64,000 nucleotides of DNA from Rhabdornis inornatus (lineage: Eukaryota; Chordata; Aves; Passeriformes; Rhabdornithidae): NCBI GenBank assembly GCA_013397075.1, contig VWZS01002364.1, forward strand, positions 1,232,685 through 1,296,684. The letters are read 5' to 3'. This document shows, one piece after another, positions 1 through 12,100 of the stretch (positions are counted from its first letter, which is position 1; each line of letters starts with the position of its first letter). Under the pieces are notes generated by a model. The model was not told the origin of the DNA and did no database searches. It saw nothing but the letters and a program-made list of their open reading frames with translations. The position numbers were made by a program, and so were the translations under genes.

Positions 1-2463
1 AACCAGGATGTGAGAAATGAGTGCTAAAGCCTTCCTCCTACTGCACAGGCTGCAGACACATGCAGAAACACCTATCAGAAGGGGACTGATACAAAAGCAT
101 AATGAAAGGTTTCCTCATTTCTGCTCAGGAATAACAATCCATAAATAATTGATGTCGTTACAACAAATGCAAAGCCATTAGAGGGGTTTATAGTTGTCTT
201 TAGTAGAGATCGTTAGCGTGTGCTTTTTCAGCCTAGGAAAATGAGAAGTGAACTAAACCTGGGTAATTAAAAATGCTGAGAGACTGAAAATTCGTGCATA
301 GATTATTCTCTTTCCCTCCATCATGTGGCTGGGGTTTGCTTATTTGTTTTGACTAGCAGGTAATATAAACCACAGAAATGTCAGACTCACCCGCCCAGTT
401 TTTCCATTCAGAAGATTCCTTCTGCATTTCTGCCTTGTCCCGTGGAAGGCACACCCCAAAAACAGCACCAAGGAGGGAAAGCCACAGTGTGAAACCTGCC
501 AGACTCCAGGCACTGCAAAGGGAAAATGTTGAACACAAAGTTCTTCCTTCCAGGCCCAAAGAAGTAACATTCTTAGTGCTGAGGAATGATTAAGAAATAC
601 AGAATTCTAACACTGAAAAAAAAGTTAATTTATTATCCATGTGCAATTTTATTTTTGATGAAAATGCAGGACTTTTTAAAATAAAAATGAAACCTAAGTG
701 TCCTTTGTACAGTCTCAAAAATACAGCATATTTGTTGCTTTGATAATTTCCAGATTACTCTGTGAACTTTGAATTCTGCTTGAGAGACTAATTGGCAAAA
801 TTCAAAGCTCAGCTGCAGACCAGGCCAAATCCACTTTAGCTCTGAATCCTCAGATGTCCATTTTGACTATATTGAGACTACAGAGGGTAATGCAGCTATT
901 TGTTGGGAGGTTTTGGAACAAAAAAGCCCAACCAGAAGTCATTTGTCTTCCAGGAATGTCATCATTTTTCCAGACTCATTACTAAATGTTAAGTTCATCC
1001 GTGATCTATCAGTACATGGATAAGAGGTGCCACATTAAAACATGTTAATGGGGGATATCTAAGCACGACAGAAATGAAGATGTCTGAAAAAATGTCAGTA
1101 ATTTTTAAACAGTGCAGTGAGAACACTCCAATTTTTATCATTATCCTTACCAACAATTTTCACAAGGTCCTGCAGCTGGTTTTAATTCAGCAGAGAAGAT
1201 TCACTGTGCAGTGTTCATATCTTAATATAACACCAGGTTTGTTGCAGTTCAGTTTGGAATTGAGCCACAAAATAAGATTTTTTTCACCTTCTTAAACTCT
1301 GTGTCAGGGCAGCTGCAATTACATCACATTAACACCTTTAAGAGCACAGGTCAAAAGTGCTCTTTCCATCTTGGGAACCAGCTACATGTGGAGCCTGATC
1401 TAAAATCTCCTGCTGGGAATTCAGTGGAGCCTGGGTCGTGTTCAGACCCATCTGAGCAGATGTGGGTGGAATCACCAGCTCACTGAGAAATTAAGCAACG
1501 AATGGTCCTGTTTGCTCTGGGCTGCTCTGTTTTCCACTTGGCTGAAGTGCATGTCTAGCCAAAGGGGCACTCAATAAAATTTAGATGGTTGGTGGGCAGG
1601 ACAGGTTTCTCCTGGCTGAAAAAATCACTTCAGACCTGTATATTTGTATCTTCCCAAACTTCTGTCTCTCAGCTTCAAACTTATATTATGACCATATTCT
1701 GGTTATAGTAAGTACAATATAAGTAGGTTATCTGAAATTATCACTCCCTGCTGTTACCCTGGGCCTGTAAGGGGTCTGCTACTCCTTAAATGTAGAGAAG
1801 CAGAACTATTGGTTAATTTACCACATGTAAATTATCTGAAATGTGTATGCTATTTCTGCATCAGAAGGCAATTTCAGGCTGCTCAGAATAGGGAGAATCT
1901 GTTTGTTATTCACAAACCCTTGCTGCACAGGAAAATATTTTTTCAGTGCATAGTCAGTTCCCAAGATGTTTGCTCCAGATACTCTCCCTTGGTGCCACGT
2001 GGACACTGGGTTTGTGCAGTATTTTTGTGCTTCCTGGCTGAACACAGAATAATAGATCAACAAATGGTGAAAGGTAGTGCTGCCAGTTATTTCTCTTCCA
2101 AAACTCTAATGGTACAGGCATGTGGTGGAGCTGAACTGCTGAGCTGCTCTTTGGGCTGGGACAGGGATCAGGAATACCTGCTTTTGCAGTAATTGATTAG
2201 CTCTGAGCTGCTAGGTGCATTTGCACTGCAAGGCAGAAATTATAGCTGAGGAAAGAGTGTCAGGTAGTGCTAACTCATCCAGTTATTTTTACCCCTTCCT
2301 CTGTCCTAAAGAGTTTTTAAGCCAGCTCTTGATAGCAAGAGTTTTTTGTTTCTTCAACAAATGGGAGTTAGATGGGCAGCATTTCTGTTTTCTGTCTGAT
2401 CAGCACACACATGGAAAGAGCTGCTCTGTGTCTTTCCTCCTTAGGGGAAAGATAAAATTTTAG
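1..2463. other. Intergenic AT-rich DNA, no gene recognised
   Basis: There are only short ORFs on both strands with no recognisable domain, and no clear repeat. In vertebrates the region beyond the 3' end of ANKRD50 is a large gene desert towards SPRY1 (synteny knowledge), and this fits. Confidence 0.6.
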
Positions 2464-2897
2464 ACTAAAATGGGCATTTTTGGGGTCAAAATGGGCAGTT
2501 TGGGCTTAAAATGGTGAGTTTGAGGGCAAATTTGGAGTAAAATGGACAATTCTGAGGTAGAAATGGGCAATTTGGTGGCAAAAGGGTCTATTTTTGGACT
2601 AAAAGGGACAATTTTGGGGTCAAAAAGAGAGATTGGAGGGTTGAAATGGACAAAATTGAGTTAAAATGGGAGATATTGGGGAAATTTGGGATGAAAATAA
2701 GAATTTGGAGTAAAATTGGGTGGTTTAGGGGCAGAAGGGTCAATTTTTCGACCGAACTGGGAAATTTGGTCAAAAATGGGCACTTTGGGGACAATTTTGA
2801 GGTCAAAATGGGCAAATTTGGGGCAAAAGGGCCAATTCTGGAGTAAAATGTAGCACTTTGGGTCAAAAGGGACAGTTTGGAGACAAAAGGGTCTTTT
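2464..2897. repeat. Degenerate minisatellite, about 20-bp unit, about 21 copies
   Basis: The plus strand repeats a unit close to AAAATGGGCAATTTGGGGTC, with unit lengths of about 18-22 and a few longer fused units. It is strikingly poor in C on the plus strand, so G-rich on one strand only, with many GGG/GGGG runs. ORFs in this stretch on either strand are by-products of the repeat. The period is clear although copies differ at many positions, which indicates an old array. Confidence 0.9.
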
Positions 2898-2976
2898 CTC
2901 CAGGAGCACAGTCTGTGCCTGCTGACACTGACTTTCAGAGATAATCTCTACCGCAGTACCCGGGACAACGCACAAA

Positions 2977-3060
2977 ATCATAGTGCCACCACAGAATGGT
3001 TTGGGCTGAAAAGAACCTTAAAGACCATCTAGTTCCAACCTTCTAGGCAGCCCCTGCCTT
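2977..3060 (-). repeat. CR1 LINE 3' end fragment
   Basis: It contains AGAATGGTTTGGG followed by ACCTTAAAGACCATCTAGTT and CCAACC, the well-known end of avian CR1 read in antisense, so the element lies on the minus strand. It directly follows the minisatellite. Confidence 0.85.
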
Positions 3061-3400
3061 CCATTTCACCTCTCTGGAAGAGAAGCCAGTGAGAAAGGAA
3101 ATGTTTGAGAGGCAGAGCTGTGTGCATGGCTGAGGGGTTTTAGGTGGAGCTCTGTTGCTGCTGTCACACATCTGCCTTTCTTTGGGTCGCGGTGGGCATC
3201 ACGGAAAACTGCTGAGAGGATAGAGAGCCTGAGGGGGAGCAGAAAACAGAAAACAGGGCAGCTTTCACAGTCACCTCCTAGCCTGCCATGAGAGGAGCTA
3301 GGGATGAGCAATGGCATTCCTTGGGGATGGATGGGAGGCTTGGATTTGGCTGCTGCAAGGTGCAGAGCGGAGCTTGAGGGCTCAGCACAGACAAGATGTG

Positions 3401-3448
3401 AGGAGGCAGGGAAAGCTTGCCCAGAGGAGGCAGGGAAAGCTGGCCCAG
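3401..3448. repeat. Tandem duplication, 2 x 24 bp
   Basis: Two adjacent 24-base copies (3401-3424 and 3425-3448) differ at one position. This is a simple recent duplication in a locally GC-rich stretch. Confidence 0.9.
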
Positions 3449-6400
3449 AGCACTGGTGGGAGCTGGAGGAGAGCTCAGGATGAAACCTTTGCCAAAGCAG
3501 CAATTAAGGCACCACCATTAATTTCCCCCTAAGCTCGGCGGTGTCACTGCTGGCGGTGTTTGGGTTTGGGCTGCACTTCCCAGTGTCTGGAGAGAGGTGC
3601 TGCCCCACAAGGGAAGGGCAGCATTTCTAACACCACCCAGAGAGTGCCTCTCTGTGTGACTGCCCACAGATGGTGCAAATCCCCTGCCACTCACCATGCC
3701 AGCTTCTCATCTGAAAAAAATGTGCATAAAGTCTTGGACCTCTTCCTCAGGCACATTTCAATCCACTGCCAAGAATTTACCTGTCAGTCCCATGCACTAC
3801 TATTTTTTAATTGCTCTCAGGATAACCTGGGGCTTTACCTCCTTCTGACTTTTTTTTTTTGATGATTCCTCTTTCCTTGAAGTCTGTCTGCCTTAAGTGT
3901 TTTGGCCTATTTCTATTCCTTCCTGAATCTATTCCTGCCATAAAACCCAGCACAGCTCCAAGGCACTCAGGTAGACCCAGCTCTACGAGGCAGCTGCCAA
4001 GTGGTGTATCCTAAAAATTAACATAAATAAAATCCCCCAGCATAACAAAACAAAAACCCACTTAAGACCTCCTTTAGGAATCTGGATGAACCTTGAAAAA
4101 TGGGTTCAGTGTCTTGTCTGATTTTCTGCTCCAGGCAAAAAACTACAGGACCTTCTGTGATGATCAGGGTTAGTGCTGGAGTAAAACTCATTTTCATATG
4201 ACAAATTGTGGTTAGTCTCTGCTCTGTATGTGCATGTAGGAGGTTATTCACCATTCTGAAGGCACACTGTTGACTGCACTGTATTTTGAGATTGCTTAGT
4301 CCAGACACTCTTGCTGCTGTTACCCCTGTCCTCTAGAACTTCTGATAAAAGCAAAGACTGTGTAAATTCACACATGCTCAGTGATTAAATAGTCTGCTTA
4401 GGTTTCTCAGTGTGCATTTTTGCCCTTTAATGCAAAAAGAATATCCTGAGATTTCCAAACCCAGTTTTTAATGATACTTGTTATCAGATTAAAACATTTA
4501 ATATGAGCCCATATCCTTTCATAAATAAGAGAGTTTCTCACTTTCTAAAGTTTCTCACCTTGTGACCTCAGAAAACACTTCAGTTTCTCTGACAGGAACT
4601 CTAAGTCATAACAGCATATTTCCACAGCACAGCACAGCTCTTACTACTGAACTCTCTCAATATTTCCTGGCCAGGAGGGATTAAGAAGCAGTGAAACAAA
4701 ACTATTTTTACAGGTTTGGTTGTCTGGCACTCTCACTATTTGCTTAAGCTGGCAATTTATGAGAGAGCAGTCTCCCTCTCTCTCTCTCTCTTGCACCACC
4801 TCAAACAGTGCTACTCTCACCATCCCACACTATGAAAAATATGTTCATCTTTAGGGCAAGAGAGCTGCACCCATTTAAACCCTAAACACAGGCTGATATG
4901 GACATCATAATGTAACCACATTTATACTAAGCCCTTTTTCCTGAGGCACCCCCTTTACGCCCCTCGGGCTGTTGGAAACTCATCAATGATCATGAGGAAT
5001 AATGTCGCTCTTCCCAAGTTTTGTCACCCTGGAGAGTCCAGAAACCTTGCTCTACATCAGGAAGACGTCACCACTTGTGGAAGCAAGTGCTCACCTCTTG
5101 TGAGCTCTTACCACAGCAGAGCTGTGGGTGAGAAGCACGGACAGAGAGGAATGAAAGCTCTCAAGGACTTCCCATCCCACTGCGAGCTCTGAAGGGGCTG
5201 GTTGGTTTTATATTTGTTTTGTTTCTGCAGGAACAGACTGCAAATATCCATGGAGACAACATCAGAATGCCAGGAAACCCTAACAAAGATGACCGTTGTG
5301 TCTTGCTCTGAAAAAAACAGATGTTTATTAAAATGTCAGCCAAATGACTTATGTGTCACTGACTCTGAGGGCAGCACAGCAGTCCTGCAATGCTGAAAAA
5401 GCAATAATAATGAAAAATGGTCACTCATCACTATTGAATGATAACTGGCATCCTTACCAAAATGGTCATTTCTGCTGCAGTCCAAGCAGTGTGGAGGTGG
5501 TTGGCATCTCCGTGGCTCAAGACTTCTATTTATTTCCAGTATTTAGATCCATAGGTCAAACCAGTTCTTTGGAAATTGATACAGGCTGCTTTATAGTTCT
5601 GACATTTCTATTTCCCCAATGGATTGCATTAAAGGTTATTGACCTCTCTAGGGCTGAGTAAGCCCATAGAGAATGTGCTCTGGGAGACTTCAGCACTGAA
5701 AGCTGTAACATTTCTTCACTTTAATAACACTTATCAGATAATTCCAATTACTGGTTGCTTTTGGAGTTTCATACAGAGGGAGAAAGGGGTTTACATTTAC
5801 AGCTCAATTCCCAGCATGTCCATTTTTTATTATATGTCCTTCCTTCTCTCCCTGAGCTCTGATAGATGGATGCTATTTGATCAGTCACAGATCTGCAGCC
5901 TGACACCATAAATTCCAACCACTCTGGCTTTGTTCAAATGTCACAGAAGGGCTGGGAATGCTCCCTGGCCCATGAAGAATCAATGTTTAAACCGTAGCTG
6001 TGTGATGATGTGTTTAGTAAACAATTCTAAACAAGAACACACCACACAACCCAGTCCCCTGACTTCACAAGCTGCAAGCACTCTGCTTCATGCATAATTT
6101 CTTGTGGATGAAATGCATGTACATGGTCTGGAGGACAGATGGGGAGAGCATGTACAGAAGTAGCTTTCTCTGTGGAAATAAGAGAGGAGAAGCAGCAGGT
6201 AGAGCAGGGGAGCCCTGCTGCCACAACATCCTGTGGGAAGCATGTGCCTCATGAGAGAGATTATATCAGTTATTAAACACTTTAAACTTCCCAGATTTGA
6301 GCTGAAGTGGCTGGATTCCCAACAGTGTATTGTCTGTTAATTCCAGACAGCTTCTCTGAATGGTTCTCATGTTTCATTATAGAAGCGTTCATAAGGATGC

Positions 6401-8406
6401 AAGTTCCACCTGTAAATTATCTGGAAATCAATACTCCTATTGAGAAAGTTAATAGACCTATTTTTAACTGAAACAAAGGGAAAACAATCTTAAAGTGGTT
6501 TTGAGAAGTTCCTAAGCACTGCCCCATTAATCCTGCCCTGGACACAGCAATTGGGAAGAGCAGTGAATTAAGTGTGGCTTTTCACAGGCAATGAAGTTTA
6601 TACTTGAGTACTTTACTCCCATGACCCAATGATGTGAATTTGGTAAGAAACCTCAGTAAACAAGAGTGCAACAAATATTTTTTAAACTTGGGAGGAGCAG
6701 ATCAGTGGTTACTGAAAGATAAATATATCCAGATGTGTTTATCAGTTGTTCACTCGAGTATTCAAGCATAAATAACTAACTTGCTTTAAGTTACAGTTCT
6801 CACTTGTGCCAGGAATCCCCCTGGCAAATTAAGGAACTTCAACAGTTTTGGAATGGCCCTGGGAGATTGCATCTGCTCATGCTGAATGTCCAAATGGATG
6901 CACAAAATCGTTTCAATTTTGCTTTTGTATTAGAGTCAGCATCTAAACCCAAGGGAAAATCCTACTGAACAGGGCTCATTCCTCCCTCCTGGAATACTGA
7001 AGTGGATGCTGAGAAAGGCAATCTCAGTCACAGTGATTAACTGTGGAGAAGGACAGAAAGTTTCAATAGAAACTTTTTGAGTAGGATGGACAACACCTAC
7101 TCAGCTAATCTTGATTTAATCTCTGTTCAGGGGACAGAACTGCTTCTCCTCCTTGTCTCTGTTTGCCCTGAATTAAGCACATCCTCCTAAGCTCCTCCAT
7201 CAGCTTTAGAATATGGATGAGTAAAACCAAAACACAAATTTTTTTAAACACCACTTTAGATTCACATAAACAAGCAAAAGCGTAACCATAGGGAATCATG
7301 CTGTGAAAAAAGTGAATTTCTACCTCCTCATTATTTTATGTGATTTAAAATCTAAGAAAAACATGCTCCAAAATTTTCTTACAAAAGAGGAGCACTTGCT
7401 TATCTAAGTACTCAATTATATCTCATACCTAAAATAAAAAATGCATTAGTTTGAATGAAGAATTACACCTACAAAACCTACATTTAAAAGGGAATTAATG
7501 GTGTTTAGATTAAAATTTGCTTGAAGGCTCAGTGGCATTGATTTTGTTCCCAGATCTAAAAAAAAACAAAAAACAAAAAAATCCCCAATTTAACCAAACT
7601 AACATAAATTTATTTATTTTCTAAATGCTGTGATTTGTTAAGGGGTGCACGATAATGTCATTGGAGGAGGCAAATTAATTTTCCTGGGTTCAGCGATTTC
7701 TCACTTCAGTGGTATGTTTTGATTCCTCTTGAATTTGTCCTTGACATCAAATATTCAAGATCTGCAAATGTTTCTTTTGGGGGTGGGGAGTAACTACAGC
7801 CTGATATTTATATAAATATTCAATCTTAAGAATAACTTTTAAAATAAAATATTCCCTTATAAGTAAAAGTTTCGGATTAGGGAAAACTTCAAACCCATAG
7901 ACGCATGCTTTCCATTTTAGCAACTTGATCTGTGCATTTTAGTTCCATTTGGAACAGCTTCTCGATCCCCCAAATAATGCAAACTTGATTTTCAGACAGT
8001 TCCCTGGCCTTTAAGTTTGCTAAATGTTGCACTGTGCTCTCCTAACTGCTATGTGCACCACGATGCCAGCAAAAACAATAGCTGCATTTATGAAATACAT
8101 TATTGGAGCTTCCAGCCCACAATTCAGAGACTTCATGGCTGGAATCTAAATTATGTGCCAGCATGCACTCAGTTGTTATTAATCCACAGTTGGAAACACG
8201 AGCCAGCCCCTAGTATGATATATTCCTCTTTGTGAACTGGTGAACTACCTCTGTAGATAGAAATTACTCCAATAATTTACCAATTCACCAATTTCCTTCA
8301 GCAAATGAACACTGATGAATTGTTTAGTCTTAGAGCTTATCAAGGTTACTCATTCAGGTGAGTTTTCACCAGCATATGTGTACACTGGCCTCCCAATTTC
8401 TTCCCC
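3449..8406. other. Intergenic DNA, no gene recognised
   Basis: AT-rich DNA with a (TC)n run at 4771-4791 and scattered short ORFs without recognisable domains. Parts (about 6300-7000 and 7900-8250) have the balanced, repeat-free look of conserved non-coding DNA, which needs alignment to confirm. Confidence 0.55.
4771..4791. repeat. (TC)n microsatellite
   Basis: A short run of TC dinucleotides with one interruption, about 21 bases. Confidence 0.9.
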
Positions 8407-8423
8407 TTTTTTTTTTTTTTTTT
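8407..8423. repeat. Poly(T) run of 17
   Basis: An uninterrupted T homopolymer, with no adjacent retroposon sequence that I recognise. Confidence 0.9.
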
Positions 8424-8810
8424 GCTCTGTGTAATAATTAATCTCTCAGTGATGTGTTGCCTTCCAAAACCTCCTGACACTTCCTAGAAAATGATTCTCA
8501 GCCTGTCTTGCAGGTGACAAGGTTTCATTCACTCACGCGCGGGTCGCACTGGTTTTCTTTCTTTGAAGATTGTGACTACAGAAACCATCCTGTTCAGAAA
8601 GCCATGGTTCCTGCAGGGAATGACAGCTTTCTGGCACGAGCCAGCACCATTCAGAAAGTGATACTTGCTCGCTTAAAGTGGTGCTGAATGAACTCCAGTG
8701 GGCAAAAAGATCTTGTGGGAACAAGAGGACGATTATGAAGCCCCAGCAATCCGCCACCATTATCTCCAAGCAATCCTTATCAACTCAAGATCTTACAGAA
8801 ACACCACAGA

Positions 8811-8895
8811 CAAATTTAGGCTGGACAGGACCTTGTGAGTGAATTTGGTCAACCCTCCCTCTCTCATCTCCATGTAAACAAAATCCAAGCCCTTG
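8811..8895 (-). repeat. Possible old CR1 3' end remnant
   Basis: TTTAGGCTGGACAGGACCTT followed by GGTCAACCCTCCC resembles the antisense end of a diverged CR1 subfamily. The similarity is weak and short. Confidence 0.35.
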
Positions 8896-9147
8896 GAAGG
8901 CTTCTGAGCTGCTCCAGGACCCCACACCCTTCCTCTTTGGGAACCATCAAAATAAAGCAGTCCCTCCCAGCCCCGTAATTTTACACAGCCTAGTGAACAC
9001 AAGGATAGTGATTGCTCAAGTCTGCAAACCCATCTCAGGAGCAGCACCAGCCTACTTTGATGCCACTAGAAGACCATCATTATGCTCTGCACCACCAGGA
9101 GAACTGTCTAAGAAAAAGCCGCTGAGTCTTGCCGCCTTCCCAGATCC

Positions 9148-9161
9148 ACCGCGGCCGCGGT
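9148..9161. other. CpG-rich 14-bp perfect palindrome
   Basis: ACCGCGGCCGCGGT is a perfect palindrome with four CpGs, lying in otherwise CpG-poor intergenic DNA. It may be part of a small unmethylated or conserved regulatory element. No known factor site is assigned. Confidence 0.7.
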
Positions 9162-12100
9162 TCACATCAAGAAAACCAAATTCCCCGAGCGCTGCTAATG
9201 ACTGCTTTCTTTTTCCATCTCCTTATCATTATGGTAGAAATCTCTGCAAGAAAGCCTCAAGCTTGGTGAATGGCAAACTTAATTGGACATGCCTGGTTCA
9301 ATATTTCTATTTTTGATCGTCTAATTAGAGTGGCAAAAGACAAACCACTTTTATATTCAGATGGCTTTGCAGACTGCAGTGTTTTTCTTTTATTTATCAA
9401 AATCATATGTGTCTATTTTAAGTTCTTCATCCTAAAATACTGTGTCCTGGAATCTGACAGAAGCTTCCTGAAGAAAATACAAAAATGGTAATTCGAGAAT
9501 TTAGGTCATTTATAATCAACAATTCAAAGTAAGATGCTGGAGACAGCTGAAACAATAGGAAAAGTATTGAGGAGAAGGGCAGGGAATAGTATTCCTGCTC
9601 AGATTTCAATGGAGCCACACAATGATACTTCTAGATGTGTGTCCATAAAAATGGTGGTGTGGAGAAAATTTAGCACCTCCATCTCCCTAAACCACCATAT
9701 ACATGCAATATCCTCTTCTGACAATTAACAAGAAATTTTTTTGGCTAATCTGTGCATAAAGACAGCAACAGATAGTTCTTACTCCAACCTTCCCTGATCT
9801 GAGGCAAAAAGGTGACACTTCAATATGTTAATGAAATCTTCATCCCATTATATGAAAACCAACTGCAGACCACAAGCAGATTCTGTCTTGCAATTTCCTG
9901 AGGGTTTTTTCAGCCTATTGTAATTAGAGAATTTACTCTGCTGCCTGATCCTTCAGTTTGTGGATATTTGCCTTTTTTTTTTTTTGTCCAGGTAGGGCAG
10001 AAATGCACAGGGAATGTATTTTGCCTATTTCTCTCAACTGCGCCATCACATTAAAATTGGGCGGGGGGGGGAGGTGTGTTATGAAAAGAAAGGAGAAATT
10101 AATTAGCATCAGAATGTCATGTGTAATTTTTAAATGGTTTATCCCAAAAGTGAGAAGTTAAAGAGCCTACATGTGGGTTTTTTTAAGGCGCCATATCTCC
10201 CACAGATCAACAGAAAGCTGATAGGTGGTGAGGTTTCTTTTCTTTACATTCAATAATTACATTTAAAACTAAAACATTGGCGAAAAACACACCTTCAACT
10301 TTTTTTACAGAAACATCTGAGATCATTTGTAACTCAGACCAAACCACTGCAAGCTTTTATCAGGGCCACAGCAGTAATGGCACTGGAGACTGGCAGGGAG
10401 GGAAGGGGACACAGCCAGCTCCCCGGGGGTGGGCACATAGCCAGCCCTGGCATCCCCTGCCCAGGAGCTCCCACGCTTTCCCCAGGCTGGCAGCAGGCAA
10501 ACCCCAAGTGCCCTGCATGTTTGTCACCCCTGCCAGAGGTACAGGGCCAGGGAGAGCAGCACAGAGATGCTCTGGTGGCACCTGCAGAGGAGGAGCTGCA
10601 GCCAAAGCTCCGTGGGGAGCGGTGCTAAAGGGGGAGCAGCTCACAGCCTTCCAGCCCTAAAGCACAGTCCCACCTGTACTTCCACTGAAAAGTGCAGTGA
10701 TGCCTCAAACAGCAGCAGCAGCAAAGGCTGGATGGTTCCTTTTTATCTCATGTACATGTGGTACCTCCAGCTGCTGCCTGAGGAACAAAGGGTGAGGGAG
10801 GGTGAGTAATCTGGGGCTGCGCTTTTGCCTTCCTCTGTAAAATTAATTCATATTTAGATACAACTGACACACCTTCAGATCTGATTTTAAGTTATTTGCC
10901 AATGGAGCGAGCTAATTTAATAGATAATTAATGCAAGAGAACATGGCTTCATTAATTTTTTATTTTGTGAAGTCTGTGGTCTCTGATAAGCATTTTTGTA
11001 TTTGATGATTTGATGATTTTGTGAAAATAAAAATAAGAGGATTGGTCATATTTAATGAGCCCAAAATTATTTTACACCAGCAAAAGCATAAATTTGAGAC
11101 ATTGGTAATAAAAAATACTATCCACGCCTGCTTTTTAATGCTTAGTTTGCCTTTAAAATATTTTGGGTGAAATTCTCTATCATCACACCCAGAGCGAGCT
11201 TGGAAAAGGATCAGGAATTTTTAAATGGCTGTAATAAAATGTGATCGTATTCTTGGATGGGAAATATTAGACAGATGGAAGGAATCCTACTAATGCCCAA
11301 CAATGCATCAAGCAATGTAATTACATGCTGTAGCCAGGATCCAGTTACTAATGCTTTGCAAGGCACAAAGGTATATGGAATCAACTATTTTTACAGCTGT
11401 CATAAAACTCCATTCCTGCTAATATTCCTCTACCTCTCCTATGTGTACTGCCATAAGCAAAAAATCTGTATGCTAGCAAAGAAAAATCAGGAATTACAGC
11501 AGGACAAAGTCTGTTTTAAACCCACAGCAGAACAGATAGCATTGTGCCAGCATGGGATGGTATTTACAGAAATTCCACGATCTAACCCAGTAGACTCTGC
11601 TTGCCAACTGAGAAACAAGTTCTTTGAAGTTTAGGGTAAATACAAATCCATCTTAAAAGCTATGGGTGGTTTTTTCCTAGCATAGTTTTTCCTAAACCAG
11701 CATAATGCCGGCAGAAATGCCACAGTTGTCACCATAAACACGTGTCACACGGTGCTGCCAGGCTGGTGCATCCCTGACTTTGGAGGAAAGGCTGAGTTCT
11801 CAAATTCTTACCCAGTTTCTTTTCTCACTGTGGACCACATAGAAAGAAACTCCTAGATGTATCCAGGTATCCCTATAAATCTTTATATCTGTGCTGTTTG
11901 GGTAGAAACAATTGGCATTTTGCACAGAGGCTGTGTGGTGCCAAGGGTTGTACTCCACTGGGCCAGGGATGGAGCCTGCAGTTGGCCACAGGGATCCTGC
12001 TGACACATGGCAAGCCCCAAGCCATTCAGAGAGACAGCATTTGTCAGGAATAATACTCGATGCACACAGCCAGGAAAATTGGAACCAGATTCAGGGCTCA

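Noticed and set aside
2588..2981. Overlapping ORFs on both strands in the minisatellite
   Set aside because: Open frames arise because the repeat unit lacks stops in some frames. No domain or codon bias is seen.
10277..10660. Overlapping ORFs on both strands in the GC-rich patch
   Set aside because: The open frames come from high GC and few stops. The sequences are low complexity and unrecognised.
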